Part shown: positions 35,401-45,549 of the stretch, piece by piece
How the letters are laid out: the number at the start of each line of letters is the position of its first letter
How positions within the stretch are numbered: position 1 is the first letter of the stretch
From: Nemophila menziesii
Taxonomy: Eukaryota > Streptophyta > Magnoliopsida > Boraginales > Hydrophyllaceae
DNA length: 64,000 nt
Direction of reading: 5' to 3'
NCBI GenBank assembly: GCA_029959085.1
Contig: JARWIR010000062.1
Span: 2,604,001 to 2,668,000, forward strand
Position numbers and translations under genes: made by a program
Notes under the pieces: model-generated
Database searches by the model: none
The model's input: the letters and a program-made list of their open reading frames with translations, nothing else
Told to the model about the DNA's origin: nothing

Positions 35401-36302
35401 TCTTTGATGTATGGGGAATAGATTTCATGGGACCTTTCGTCACTTCCTATGGAAATCTTTATATTTTGCTTGCGGTAGATTATGTGTCAAAGTGGGTAGA
35501 AGCAGTGGCAACACCAAAGAACGATGCTCAAACTGTGATTAAGTTCTTAAAAACAAACATCTTTTCAAGACATGGTACGCCACGTGTGCTAATCAGTGAT
35601 AAAGGTACCCATTTTCTTAATGCTCCGTTGAGACATTTCCTTCGGAAGTTTGGAGTGAAACACCGTACTTCAACCGGTTATCACCCACAAACTAACGGTC
35701 AAGCTGAAGTTTCCAACCAGGAAATCAAATCTATTCTTGAGAAGAACGTGAGTAAATCGAGGAAAGATTGGTCGTTAAAGCTAGATGATGCTCTCTGGGC
35801 TTACAGAACAGCATTTAAAACACCAGTTGGGGCATCTCCATATCGCATGGTCTACGGCAAAGCATGTCATCTACCGATTGAACTTGAAGCTCGAGCCTAC
35901 TGGGCTATTAAAACTCTGAATCTAGACCCAGACTTGGCCGGGAAGCAAAGGATGATGCAGTTGAACGAGTTGGAGGAGTTTCGTTATCTTGCCTATGAAA
36001 ATTCACGCCTCTATAAAGAGAAAACAAAGCGATGGCATGATAAACGGCTCCGTCCAAAGCATTTCAAGATAGGACAAAAGGTTTTAGTATACAACTCTCG
36101 ATTTTCAAACTACCCAGGAAAGCTTAAATCCCGTTGGGGAGGACCTTACATTGTTACTAAAGTCACACCGCATGGAGCGATTGAGATTGAAAATCCAACC
36201 GAGCAACGGACATTCATGGTGAATGGCCAGCGTTTGAAGAGATACTATGACAGTGAGGACTTTGGGCGAGGGGAGACAAACGTTCTCGTTGAATGCGCTT
36301 AG
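32466..36302 (+). CDS. Pol polyprotein: protease, RT, RNase H, integrase
   Basis: Open from the codon after the gag UAG to TAG at 36300. There is no ATG near its beginning (first alternative start GTG 32523), so it must be made by readthrough or not at all. Protease: DLGAS at 32853-32867, [10 protein letters not shown] near 33080. Reverse transcriptase: [10 protein letters not shown] with Asp at 33969, and LMDD with Asp codons at 34161 and 34164. RNase H: CDA at 34599-34607, followed at once by MLGQ, about seven residues shorter than the family pattern; TEKEMLA and YTDHSA are present. Integrase: H-H-C-C zinc part near 35170-35345, catalytic Asp 35421, Asp 35598 and Glu 35706 (D-35-E). The end has W-GGPY and no chromodomain. 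Apart from the RNase H gap all catalytic residues are present. Confidence 0.93.
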   Translation, partial: EVVKPKSGQAETPEKTRKPVELNTRPPPPYPSRVRKKDNDLEFKKFIDMLKKLEVNIPLVEALKRMPTYMKFMKDILSNKRSIETGEPIGLPRECSAICQSELPPKLEDPGSFTIPIGIGDSWTGKALCDLGASINLMPRSLFEKLNIGEVVPTSVVLQMADRSLSRPIGKIEDVLVKAGSFIFPCDFIILDYDADKNIPIILGRPFLATGRTLIDVENGELIMRVQGEQIRFNVFQAMKLPKAKDECFKVDVIGKITQEVFNEANLDDDLDEAITLESPEELEISPEDVAALNVRELLREPGDIEPMKQPSTICPPVLEEKPLPDHLHYAYLGMNKTLPVIISANLSGPQEEKLLQVLRANKEAIGWTIADIKGISPSVCKHKVILENEGGRSIEGQRRLMPAMKEVVRKEVIKLLDAGIIYPIASSAWVSPVQCVPKKGGFTTILNDQGEAIPSRPVVGWRVFMDYRRLNKATKKDHFPLPFIDQMLDKLAGREYYCFLDGYSGYNQICVDPLDQHKTIFTCPFGTFAYRRMPFGLCNAPATFQRCMMAIFWDMIDKYLEVLMDDFSVFGDSFDDCLNNLEKVLVRCREKDLVLNWEKYHFMVQEGIVLGHKVSKAGMEVERAKIEVIKTLPPLVSVKGVRSFLGHAGFYRRFIKDFSKIAKPLCSLLEKDTPFNFTEECLQAFFTIKEKLISTPIVIPPDWKAPFELMCDAMLGQRKDKIFHTIYYASKTFNAAQMNYTVTEKEMLAVVYAFDKFRPYLVGKKTIVYTDHSAIRYLMEKKDAKPRLIRWVLLLQEFDIDIRDRKGCDNQVADHLSRLEGSNANKEPLLVKEVFPDEQPFAIKRAFVPWYADLVNLIVSGVFPKYFHPQQRQRLNHQAKQYYWDEPYLWKICSDQVVRRCVHEGEMEKIIESCHSSPYGGHFKGDRSAAKILQSGFYWPNIHKDCHHFVQSCHRCQHTGNISKRDAMPLNNILEVEIFDVWGIDFMGPFVTSYGNLYILLAVDYVSKWVEAVATPKNDAQTVIKFLKTNIFSRHGTPRVLISDKGTHFLNAPLRHFLRKFGVKHRTSTGYHPQTNGQAEVSNQEIKSILEKNVSKSRKDWSLKLDDALWAYRTAFKTPVGASPYRMVYGKACHLPIELEARAYWAIKTLNLDPDLAGKQRMMQLNELEEFRYLAYENSRLYKEKTKRWHDKRLRPKHFKIGQKVLVYNSRFSNYPGKLKSRWGGPYIVTKVTPHGAIEIENPTEQRTFMVNGQRLKRYYDSEDFGRGETNVLVECA

Positions 36303-36307
36303 CCTGA

Positions 36308-36365
36308 GGTACACGTCTAACTCAAAGACGTTAAACAAAAGTGCTCTTGGGAGACACCCCTTGTT
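36308..36365 (+). other. Conserved post-pol hairpin, young element
   Basis: Six bases after the pol stop: ACGTCTAACTCAAAGACGT, a near-perfect inverted repeat, then a GCTCTTGGGAGACACCCC block. Blocks at 12660-12722 and 59538-59600 are nearly the same. Function unknown; an RNA stem is likely. Confidence 0.75.
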
Positions 36366-36524
36366 TTAATTGCTTTTTAGATTAGTTGTTTTTGCTTTGT
36401 AGTGTATAATTTTAAGTTAGTGTATATTTTTAATTGTGTTTACAAGCTAATAGGAGAGAAAGGTAGTGTGTTATTGTGCAAGAAACGAGTTTGGGGTCAA
36501 AAGGAAAAATCTGGAGGAATTCAA

Positions 36525-36890
36525 GGCCTGGCGCGGACTACCCCGCGGACTACCCCATGGTCCGCAGGGATGCACCGTGCCCAGAAAACCCGTACCACGG
36601 GTCGGGTACCACGGGTTTCATCCAGAATGCAAGAAAAATTGGACCTGAAGGCGCAGTACACCGGACCCTAGTCCGCACGCCTCAAACGCGTGCCACGGGG
36701 TCGGGTACCACGGGTTTTTTGACGGAGCAGGCGCGGACTACCCCCTACACCGCACCCTTGGTCCGCAGGCACAAAACACGTGCCACGGGGTGCTACCACG
36801 GGTGCAATCCAGAAACCAAAAATTTTAAGAGCTGTAAGGTCCGGTACACCGCACGTCTGATCCGGTACACCGCAGGGAGGCGGTTTGTAA
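36525..36890 (+). repeat. GC-rich tandem hairpin array, young element
   Basis: Three to four diverged units of about 90-110 bases. Repeated words are GCGGACTACCCC, GGTCCGCAGG and CGGGTACCACGGG; GGAC/GTCC and CCCGT/ACGGG pairs can form stems. Frames open on all three plus-strand phases here (36402-36907) are compositional, with no start context or domain. Confidence 0.75.
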
Positions 36891-37247
36891 AAGAATTCTT
36901 TTCCTAATCAAACTCTTACCTTATGAGATTAGCCCTAGCCTTCCACCCACGAATTTTTCAGACCCAAACCCTATATATACATCTTAAAGCTTGTGAAAAC
37001 CTTCACAAATAACACAACAACTCATCAAATCCTCTCCTACATCCTCCATAAACACAATCCTTCATCAAATTCATCACACTACACCATCAAAACACCATCA
37101 AATTCAACAAGCTTTAAAGAATTCTTCCAATATCAATCAAATAACCTTTCTCTTTCATTAATTCCAAGCAACAACATCAAGCTACACCAATTTTCCTTAA
37201 ACTTTTAATCCATCCTTGGTATAACTTGAGTTGTGGGTAAATCAAGC

Positions 37248-37709
37248 ATGACTAACAGATCTGAAGCTATGGAATACAAGAGAAAGTGTTCAATCCTTGG
37301 GAAGAATAAGAAATTGTCTGGGGCCACCATTGAAAAACCCATCAATCTTGATGAGGTTTCTGAAGAATCAAGAGAGAAGGCACCTGAACAACCACTACCA
37401 AAGAAGAGATTAACTGCTAGAATGTCCATACCATCAAGGAGGCCTTTGAAGAAAATAAAAATCCAAGACCAAGGTTCTTCCTCCTCTTCCTCTGAAATTG
37501 TTTATGATCTTCCCCCTTGGGCTATCAAGTTACAAAACGAAGTTGAAAGATTACGTGAAGATAACAAAGACCTTTGGGCAGAAGTCATACAGTTGGAAAC
37601 ACAGGTAGAAAATTTGACCTTGTATAAGGATGTTGATGATTATACCGATCCTTCGGATGACGAGGATGATATGATGGATCTCTATGGCCAACCAGGTAGG
37701 TCATTCTAA
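37248..37709 (+). CDS. Short env-like ORF of the young element, 153 residues
   Basis: The ATG at 37248 follows a weak version of the polypurine-like motif (CTTGAGTTGTGGGT, 37225-37238), the same placing as in elements A and C. The protein has a basic leader (KKLSGATIEK, RRPLKKIKIQ), a serine run, a predicted coiled coil (WAIKLQNEVERLREDNKDL and on, about residues 95-130) and an acidic end (DPSDDEDDMMD). The central conserved domain present in A and C (FLELG..., FYLGL...) is missing, so this looks like an in-frame shortened version joining leader and tail. No signal peptide or membrane segment is seen, so an envelope role is not supported. Function unknown. Confidence 0.65.
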   Translation: MTNRSEAMEYKRKCSILGKNKKLSGATIEKPINLDEVSEESREKAPEQPLPKKRLTARMSIPSRRPLKKIKIQDQGSSSSSSEIVYDLPPWAIKLQNEVERLREDNKDLWAEVIQLETQVENLTLYKDVDDYTDPSDDEDDMMDLYGQPGRSF

Positions 37710-39228
37710 TTTTTTCTTAATAGCTTGTATGCATTAGGTAGTTTAGTTAGTTTTATTTTAAATTTTATTCCATGCTTGAGTCTTTTTCGAGTCGTGGGGA
37801 CACGGCTCACTTTTGAGTTGGGGGTGGGGATTCGTTGTCCTCATCTTCTTTTCGTTTTTGCATAAAATTTAAAATTTTTAGGTTGAATTAAGGCATAGAA
37901 TATCTTGAATGTACCTATTTGATCATGATTTTATTAGGTCAATGATAGTAAGTAGTATGTTTTTGAAAGATGCAACAAATTTGTTTACATGCATGTATGA
38001 AAACAGGAAATAAAGGATAGAAAAGTTAATGAGCAATGCTAAGAAATCACGTTGAAACTTAGGAATAGTTATTTGGTGTGTAGAACGTGAGGTTTAAAAT
38101 TAGTTGAAAAACCACTTGTCTATGAACTAATAATGAAAAAGTAACGAAATCCGGTAGTTAGAAAAATGACTAAGGCAGTTCTTTCATGATAAAACACTTG
38201 AAGCCTTTAGACTTTCTCACCCTTTTGTTTGATATTATTGTTATTTATCCGTCGTAGCCCCTCTGAGCCTTTCTAAAGCCTTTTATTTGAAACACATTAT
38301 AATCCATACCCCTAGTTTTAGGACTTATCTACATGACCCGCACTCGAATCGCAAAACCTGAGACAAACTCGTTTTAGAGCTTGAGTTTGGGGTGGTGGGT
38401 TTCATAATTAGGGAACTTTGGGAATTTGGGAATTATCTTTGTGATTTTATTGATGATGTAAAGTATTTATTGTAACCCTTTGTCGGGGTAATAGTGAATG
38501 AAAAAGAAGCTACGAGCTAATTTTGCCAACAAGGGCATAAAAAGAATATATATATATATATATATGAAAATATAGTGTGATATCTCAACATCAAAAGAGA
38601 ATCACCGCTATACAAAAGAAAAAATTGAATTAAAAAGAAAATATATATTCGGACCGGCAAAGTGGATTTTATATCATCAAAGGTTTTAATTGGGATTATT
38701 GGGGATGCACATTAAAAAGCATCAATAAATTGGGTTGAGTGAGAACATCTTTGAGTGAAAACTCAAGCTCTAGGGCGATTCGTTGATGGCTAGTGAGGAG
38801 AGAGCCAAAAGCTCACTTTTCATTATCCAAATATACCACACCCGTCCTTAAGCCAAGTTATAACCAAGACCTTAGGATTTCTAACTACTAGATGGAGAAA
38901 CAATTGAGCTATTAGGTAGTAGGTAAGTGGACCATTGGATGCTGTATTTGGGACCTATGAACAACCTATACCCATTAACCTGAACTAAGTTATCATCCTC
39001 TCCTTCTGGCATTGCGAAATTAATCTTAACTTGAATGTATGGATTGTTGATTACATGTATATTAAGTATATTTGTGTATTATTTTCTTGAGCATTACTAC
39101 ATGAGATTTTTTGGATTTTATGCTCTAGGATCATTCATTATATTCTGTTCTTGTTCTCCTCCGACTACTTCTTGTTTATTTTGACTGCCCTACTGTTCTT
39201 TACTTTTATTGTATCGGGACGATACAAC
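37710..39228 (+). other. Untranslated region between env-like ORF and 3' LTR
   Basis: No coding region. It contains a second polypurine-like motif (37811-37829), an AT dinucleotide run (about 38545-38565) and TTTGGGGTGGTGGG near 38388. It aligns with the antisense remnant at 28360-29473 and with 57760-58149. Confidence 0.7.
37811..37829 (+). promoter_or_regulatory. Internal polypurine-like motif
   Basis: TTTTGAGTTGGGGGTGGGG repeats the true polypurine tract next to the 3' LTR (39229-39244). It could prime an extra plus strand, as internal tracts do in some retroelements. This is inference from sequence only. Confidence 0.5.
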
Positions 39229-39244
39229 TTTGAGTTGGGGGTCT
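39229..39244 (+). promoter_or_regulatory. Polypurine tract of the young element
   Basis: TTTGAGTTGGGGGTCT ends directly at the first base of the 3' LTR, where plus-strand DNA synthesis starts. Confidence 0.8.
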
Positions 39245-40720
39245 TGATGTCTCCTCATTTGTGATAATAAAATATACTCATGAGACATCATTTTAGGCTT
39301 ATTTATTAGTTTATAGGTTGATTTTAGCTTAGTTTAGTGCACTTTCCTATTTTGGGTCTTGATTTAGTAACATAATATTTTTAGAGCATATTGGGTTTAA
39401 TTGTTTATTTAGTGTGAAGCTTTAAAGATAATTATGGAGATTAATTAGAGTCCAAGTCAAAGACAACAACTTATGGAAAGAGATTTGCATGGAAATTGAA
39501 GATAAGGAAATAAAGGCTAAAAAGATGGAAAAGGAAAAGCTGCCTAAATCTGGGATTCTGCATACACGTCCAAAGATATGCGTTTTTACCTAAGAAATAG
39601 ACCGATTTTGGTAATTTCCTTTTAAAGGGTCAAGATAATTCTGTTGCGATTCTTTTGGTATCTTATGGAGCTCAATCCGACCAATAACGAAGAAGATACG
39701 CTCAAAACGGTCCAGCAGTGTTTTCCTTACGAATTTGAGTTGGGCTAGAAGTCCATTACTTAACTTATCTCTAAAGAAACGAATTAGGTCAACCTATACA
39801 CTATAAATACAGCCTCTTAACACTCTTAAATCATCCTTGGTGAAACCTTAAACCAAGAGGAAGCTTACAACACAAGAGAGAAGTCTGGAAGGAGCTGTTC
39901 ATCATTATGTCTTCTTCTACCTTTAGATTTGTAATTTCTTTCTTTTCTTTCATGAACTAATTTTCTTTAGCTTGAGTTTAGCATTAATGTATGAACCCTA
40001 GTTTTGATTGACATCTATCTAATTTGGGAATTTAATGTTTTAAATAGAATTATAGTTTTTATTCTCTGTTTATGTGTTTGGATTTATATTCTGTGTTCTT
40101 GTGGACTGCAGCCATTAGAATTACCATCTAGTAATTAGGCCACCATTGACAACGGTGTTTAATTGCATGTTTAGCACATAACGTCTAGTATTAGGTCTGA
40201 TCTGACAACCCAACCTAGCAAGATAATCACTATGGTTTAGTTCTTGTGACTATTTACCAATAACAGGAAACGTTTGCTTATGAAGCCTTATTGACACAGG
40301 TAAATCCTATTTTAAACTACCGATAGCATATTGGGACCGATTAGGGAAATACTACATAATTCACCCTTACATGTTTAGAACGGCAAAACTAGTGGGGATT
40401 ACATGCTAATAACTTAAGCTATATTCTCATATCACTTATCTTTCGTATTTATTTTCTGTCTTTTAATTCTTAGTTTTAGTTTAGTTAATTAATTATCAAT
40501 CCATCTCTATTTTTCTTTACTTTTATTTGCGTTTAGTTGTTCTATCTTTAATTTATTTGTACTTGGTATTTGCATAAGATTCTTCTAACCTCTGTAGTCT
40601 CTGCGGAACGAATCTCAATCTAAAACTTGCATACGATCTGTATACTTGCAGAACCGTGTAGTTCTAGGGTGTTTTTGCACTTTATTTATATCTTATTTTA
40701 TCACACCCTAGGCCCCGCCG
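39245..40720 (+). repeat. 3' LTR of the young element
   Basis: 1,476 bp, the same length as the 5' LTR. About 22 single-base differences counted by eye and no indel. The last base is G where the 5' LTR has A, so the terminal CA is now CG. Confidence 0.95.
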
Positions 40721-40725
40721 GCAAT
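40721..40725 (+). repeat. Target-site duplication GCAAT, right copy
   Basis: Matches 29469-29473. The antisense element resumes after it. Confidence 0.9.
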
Positions 40726-41818
40726 CAAAATGCGTTTTACACTTACTCCTAAAATCAACTTTTTTCTATCATAAATTTGCAAAAAGTATGCTTGATGGGA
40801 ACATTTGAAATACTCAACAGTCAACGCAACCCTTAGATTAATTTTATTGAAATCATGTAAAACAAATAACACATAAAAATTGGGATGAGGCAACGAACCC
40901 CACTCCAAACTCAAAAATGAGTCGTGTCCCCACGACTCGAAAAGACTCAATAAAGCAAATAACTAAGAAAACTGAGAAAAGGATAGGAAAACGTATCTGA
41001 ACCAGCACAAAGCTGGTTTCTTTTGTTGCATTCAGGTTGGGCTTCTCTCGTTGCGTAGGTGGCATGTTGAACAATGCTCACTCCACGTGATATGTTTTGC
41101 ATAATCTCCAACGCTTTTGTGACTTTTCCTAATATTGTCAACACCTCTTCATGTTTTTCCTCCCACGTTCTCTTTCAACACCTATTTCTCAATACCAACA
41201 GTATAACTAGTTCTTCAACCTCTTCTTTCTATCCTGTTCATAGTATTCTTGACTTCCCAATCTTTTTCATCTCAATGGACCCCAAACTCAAAACTTCAAA
41301 TATTCAAAAACTAGAGAAGAGTTATGAATTTTGATGTTTTGAGGATTTAGAATGAAGGATTAAGGTGTTATATGAGATGGGCAATGGTTATGTACTTAAT
41401 TGGGGAAGGTTTAATGAATAGGATTAAAGCTTTGATGAAGAAGGCTTAAGGTGAAGGAGAAGATTTCTTGATGTTCTTGAAGGATTTTGATCTTGGATGT
41501 GTGTTTGGAATGGAATATGAGGAAGGATTGAATGTATTGAGTGTTGTAGTGGTGTGTTGCAGGTATATAATAGGTTAGGGGTCGTTTATAATGATAACTT
41601 ACATGAGAAGCTAGGTTAAAGAAGAGGAAAATAGGGTTTTAATAGGGTTTTGGTAATATTCCCGCTGGTCGGGCTGGCATACCGGTCCCAGTAAAGCACC
41701 CCTCGGCAAAAAATATACTTCGGAAACCGTGGCACAGTTCTTGTTTTCTCGACACAGCGGACCGGCATACCGGTCAAAAACCGTGTCGAGCTTTGCACCC
41801 ACGTTTTCTTTGAGTGTC
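40726..41818 (-). pseudogene. Antisense element: env-like ORF remnant and hairpin array
   Basis: On the minus strand, from right to left: two units of the GC-rich hairpin array (about 41810-41640, with GACCGGTATGCCGG-type stems 94 bases apart), a leader region, the polypurine-like motif TTTTGAGTTTGGGGTC (41292-41277), then a decayed env-like ORF starting near 41270 with a coiled-coil tail (WEEKHEEVLTILGKVTKALE near 41160-41100). The other polypurine-like motif lies near 40910-40885. Several stops occur. It is the same plan as the young element, in reverse. Confidence 0.65.
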
Positions 41819-42307
41819 TGGTGGGTCCTGGGGTGTTATAAAATTAATTCGATAAATAAAAGGAACCACAATACCACAAGAGCACGGTTGTCCAAGTAAT
41901 ATCCGATAAATCGGGTTTCGTTCTCAGGGACGGATTAGGTTCTACTCAAGTATTAATCAGATAGTTGGAGTAATTGTTTAACAGAAAAATAAAATAATAA
42001 GATTTTTATTTGGTTTTCTTAAAACTAAAGATGAAAATAAATAAAGACTAGATTAAATTAACTAAAAGGAATTAAACAAGTAAAAAGACTAACTTCAGAG
42101 ATGAGAGATACTTGAGTCTCGCAAGGAATCCACCTAATTAATGTAATCTATGTTATGTTTAAGGTAGATTTGGTATTATTATACTAGTCGGGACTCTAAT
42201 GTCTCCTAGCCCCCTGTCGGGTAGACCTAGGAGGTATCCTAAAGTACTATAAACCCCTATATGGGCGAATATGCCTCTTTGGATGATATGTATTACCTCT
42301 TTGGTTA
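41819..42307 (-). repeat. Truncated 5' LTR of the antisense element
   Basis: Aligns with the first 500 bp or so (plus-strand sense) of the LTR at 26797-28359. Homology stops near 42307 at ACCTCTTTGG, followed by LINE sequence. No primer site lies next to it. The ten bases TTTGAGTGTC before 41819 are the same as those before 26797. Confidence 0.75.
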
Positions 42308-42329
42308 TGCATAATTTTTTTACAGGGTA

Positions 42330-43880
42330 AATAAAACAAGAAACATTAACCTACACCGCTATTTCTACCTACAAAGTAAATAAAATTGAAAAACAATGTA
42401 TGTCGTAGGTGCTTCAGACACGTCAATGTTTTCACGAATGCATTTTGCAAGGCGATTCGCAACCCCATTAAGTTCTCTCTTAACATGGATAACTTTCCAT
42501 ATAGGGAATTTTTCCATCCATCTTCCACTTTCAGATAACATTGGACCGATTCTCCAGTTATTCCTTTCTTATTCTTGAATCATTGAGTAATTTCAAGGTT
42601 GTCAGAATAGAATGTACAACTATGAAAATTAAGATCTGCTACAGATCTCATGCCCCCCCCCCCTCCCCCCCAAAATGGCCTAGCTTTCTCCTTCGGTGAT
42701 TTTATTTAATTTGCATCTCTTTGTTATTTTCTGGAAAATCTCTCCATTTTTTTATGCTAATAGAGACTACACTTGCTGGTTCCCAACTTTTAGTGAAGGA
42801 AGAGTCATTGAGCCAAATGATATATGTCTCATCCTGTAAGATTGGATTTTGATCGATCAAATCTTCTTTTTCGCCGCCCTCCTTTTGTAGATTTTTAATA
42901 AGGATACCTTTATATCCCCACTCGTACTTGAAATATGCATAAAAAATTATCCTTCTATTCATATGAGAAAGTTGTATTCGTTGATTATCATGCTGTTGAT
43001 CTTGTTTATAAACATTCTCCTACGTACACCGATCAGTTCCTAATAACTCTTTCATAAGAGTGTATGTTCCATACATGGCAACAAATTCATTCCACCATAT
43101 TCTTTCATACACCCCTTTCATTTTAAGTTTCTATAGTTTCCATATTAAGATGAACAGAAAGGATATAATGTTTTTTCCTCCCACACTCCTTCAGAAAATT
43201 GTCAATAATCTTAATTAATCACTCAGAAATACTTTCTTCCATCTGCCAAGTCATTCTAAATTTAACACTGAACTCGTCCAGTACGCTCTGCTGAATGGTC
43301 ATTTGAGAAATAAGGGATCTAGCACATTTCCGGCTTAAAATATTTTTCCTTGTCAGAATCGTATTTGTACAACACTTCCAACTAAAACAATTCTCACTTT
43401 AGTCAGTATATTTACACCCCACACATACTTCCACACCATTTTGTCCACATGTAACGACTATGCCGACGATTGTGCTTGAGTACTTGACATATTAGAATTG
43501 ATACACTGATAGCCTAATTTTTTCATATAGTCTCCCAACTTAACAAACAACCAAATTAAATTATCATTTTGCCTAACCTAATAAACAAATATTCATTCAC
43601 CAAAAGTAGCAACTGGTGACGTGATCCATTTATACAAGACCTGCACATCCTATCCATCATCTTGCGGATTTAACATTTGTGATACCTACTTAATCGGACA
43701 ATCAACTAGTTTTCCAATTGGTAGAGACTTAAGGAGCCAACAAGACTCCCATATATTGATATCATTACCATTACCTATGATATACAAGCAATCATTCCTA
43801 ATATCATCTTTCTCCTTTAGGTACTCCTCATTTCTCAAGGATTCGTGATTAGAATACGAGACTCCAAGTCTCCTTTCTTT
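42330..43880 (-). pseudogene. LINE 3' part: RT end, zinc-binding and RNase H-like domains
   Basis: Minus-strand reading in several frames, from 43880 down: IGNGNDINIWESCWLL near 43800, DNLIWLFVKLGDYMKKLGYQ near 43540, WKYVWGVNILTKV near 43430 (zf-RVT type), FLKECGRKK near 43190, IIWLNDSSFTKSWEPASVV near 42800 and the RNase H-type end RELNGVANRLAKCI near 42460. This order is that of plant L1-type ORF2. It carries many stops and shifts. A C11-T-C8 tract sits at 42653-42672. Its relation to the plus-strand LINE fragment at 26530 is unclear. Confidence 0.75.
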
Positions 43881-44105
43881 TAAGTTTTTTTTTCAATCCT
43901 TTGGAAACTAGTTTTAAAATTTATAATTATGCAAAATATTTTAAGAGCCAATTATAGATTAATACCTATTAAAAAACTTATGTAAAAAAAGGTACCTAGA
44001 ATAAGAGTCTTTATAGAAAACATCCCCACCCCAAACTATCCTTATAATTAATAATTTTTAAAAAAAAAATTAAAAAAGAAAACAAAACAAAAACTAATAA
44101 ACAAA

Positions 44106-44536
44106 TGCGCGCATCCGTGAATTTTTTTTTTAAAATCGCCATAACTAATTCTAAAAAAATTTTAAAAAAAAATAAAAAAATAATATATTTGAATAAATCA
44201 ATTAATATTTAAGTATATGATTTTTTGGAATTTTTTGATTTTTTTTTCGCAGACACGGAATTTCATGTTTTAATCATGAAAATCCGTGTCTGCAAAAAAA
44301 ATTCACTATTTCAAACAGTGAATTTCATCTTTCAAACATGGAATTTCATGCTTTAAACACGGAATTCTGTGTCTGCGAAAAAAAAAATTAAAAAAACAAA
44401 AAAAACCAAAAAAATTCAAACAAAATTATAGACGTAAATATTAATTTGCTTTATCAAAAAATGTAAATTTTTTTTTTTGATTTTTCTAGAATTAGTTATG
44501 ACGATTTTAAAAAAAATTCACTGACGCGCGCGTGCG
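44106..44536. mobile_element. Foldback / MITE-like inverted repeat
   Basis: Two arms of about 200 bases pair with each other around a centre near 44320. Outer ends GCGCGCATCCGTGAATT and AATTCACTGACGCGCGCG, inner blocks AAAATCGCCATAACTAATTC and its near complement, and CGCAGACACGGAATTTCATG with its complement. Smaller hairpins lie within the arms. No ORF. No clear target-site duplication was found. It could be a non-autonomous DNA transposon or a source of hairpin RNA. Confidence 0.65.
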
Positions 44537-44547
44537 ATTAAATTAGT

Positions 44548-44640
44548 AGTAGTAGGTGGTGGTGGTTGTGGTGGAGGTGGTGATGGTTGTGGTGGCTGTA
44601 GTGGTGGTTAAATACATGGTGGTGGTGGTGATGGTGGTAG
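44548..44640 (+). repeat. Imperfect GGT/GTG simple repeat
   Basis: Units of GGT, GTA and GAT over about 90 bases, broken once by AAATACAT. Not in a gene. Confidence 0.8.
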
Positions 44641-45549
44641 AAATACTCTATTATTTGTTTAATATTTAAAAATAAATATTGTATCAAAAATAATATAATA
44701 TATTTAATAATAAAAGTAGTAAAGGTATAAAAAATATAAAAGAGATGTTTTTTATAATAATTGTTCTATTAAACATTTTTTATTAAATAAATAATTAAAG
44801 ACTTAAAAAAATATTAGACTATTTTATGAAGATACTTTCTCAAAATACCCCATATTTTGACCATTAAAATAATTAAAATTTCTTTTTTGATACTCTTTCT
44901 TTTAAGTTTTTTTCAATACTTACAAAACTCTGTTTTAAAATTTAAAATTTAAAAGTTAAAATTTAAAATTTAAAATTTGAAATTTATTATAGTACAAAAT
45001 ATTTGAACTATTAAAATAATTATCAATTTTTCTTTTTGATTTTTTTTGAAAATCTTTCTCTTCGATTCACGTGTGGTTTGAAAGTGTTCTAAAATTTTAA
45101 AAGTACCTTAGAAGAAAAAAAAGCATCAATTATTAGGTGCTTTTTAAAATAAACACCTAAACTAATTCTGAATTTAAAAAATATTTTTTATTAGTTTTAA
45201 CAAATATTTAATTTCATTAAAAAATGTTTTTTTTAGTCAAAAAGTGCTTTTATCCCCCCTTATTCCGTGGCCCCACCCTTTTTCAATTTGACTAAAGGTA
45301 GACCCATTATTTGTTTGTTGATGTAATGAAACCTGAAAACATGGGAGGCTGTTGTTAGACTTATTGTGCATCTACATCACACATATTCCAAAAGCCAACA
45401 AATAAAGCATATTACATTTTGTTTCTATTGCATACAGTTGCAAATAATAAATAGCACTCTATCCCTTTTTTTCTCCTCTACATAATATAAACTAGTAATA
45501 AAACTGATGACAAACATTTTTAATACTGCACTTATATTTTACTCTATGT

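Larger units (their letters stand above)
29474..40720 (+). mobile_element. Young Athila-type Ty3/gypsy element, 11,247 bp
   Basis: Complete structure: two 1,476-bp LTRs, GCAAT duplication, tRNA-Asp primer site, gag, pol (protease, reverse transcriptase, RNase H, integrase), hairpins, a short env-like ORF and polypurine tract. Athila lineage is shown by the primer, DLGAS protease motif, long LTRs and a post-pol ORF. By eye the LTRs differ at about 22 of 1,476 positions (1.5%). With commonly used plant rates this puts insertion roughly 0.5-1 million years ago. Defects: a UAG between gag and pol (possibly read through) and a small in-frame gap in RNase H. Confidence 0.95.
26797..42307 (-). mobile_element. 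Antisense Athila-type element, gag-pol deleted, split by the young element
   Basis: In minus-strand order: a truncated 5' LTR (42307-41819), hairpin array and env-like region (41818-40726), interruption by the young element, untranslated 3' part (29473-28360) with polypurine tract, and 3' LTR (28359-26797). The 5' LTR runs straight into the post-pol region; primer site, gag and pol are absent. The sequence CAAAA after 40725 continues the part before 29469, so the two halves join once the young insertion and one GCAAT are ignored. Confidence 0.75.
43881..45549 (+). other. Very AT-rich region downstream of the receptor kinase gene
   Basis: Long A and T runs, no coding region. It contains the foldback element (44106-44536) and a GGT-rich simple repeat (44548-44640). 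The receptor kinase transcript should end in its right part (minus strand). Confidence 0.6.

Noticed and set aside
36402..36907. Three overlapping plus-strand frames
   Set aside because: Compositional, over the hairpin array of the young element; no conservation in other elements.
26530..43880. The plus LINE fragment at 26530 and the minus LINE at 42330 as two halves of one element split by the antisense insertion
   Set aside because: They are on opposite strands and both contain the zinc-binding region, so they are separate copies.
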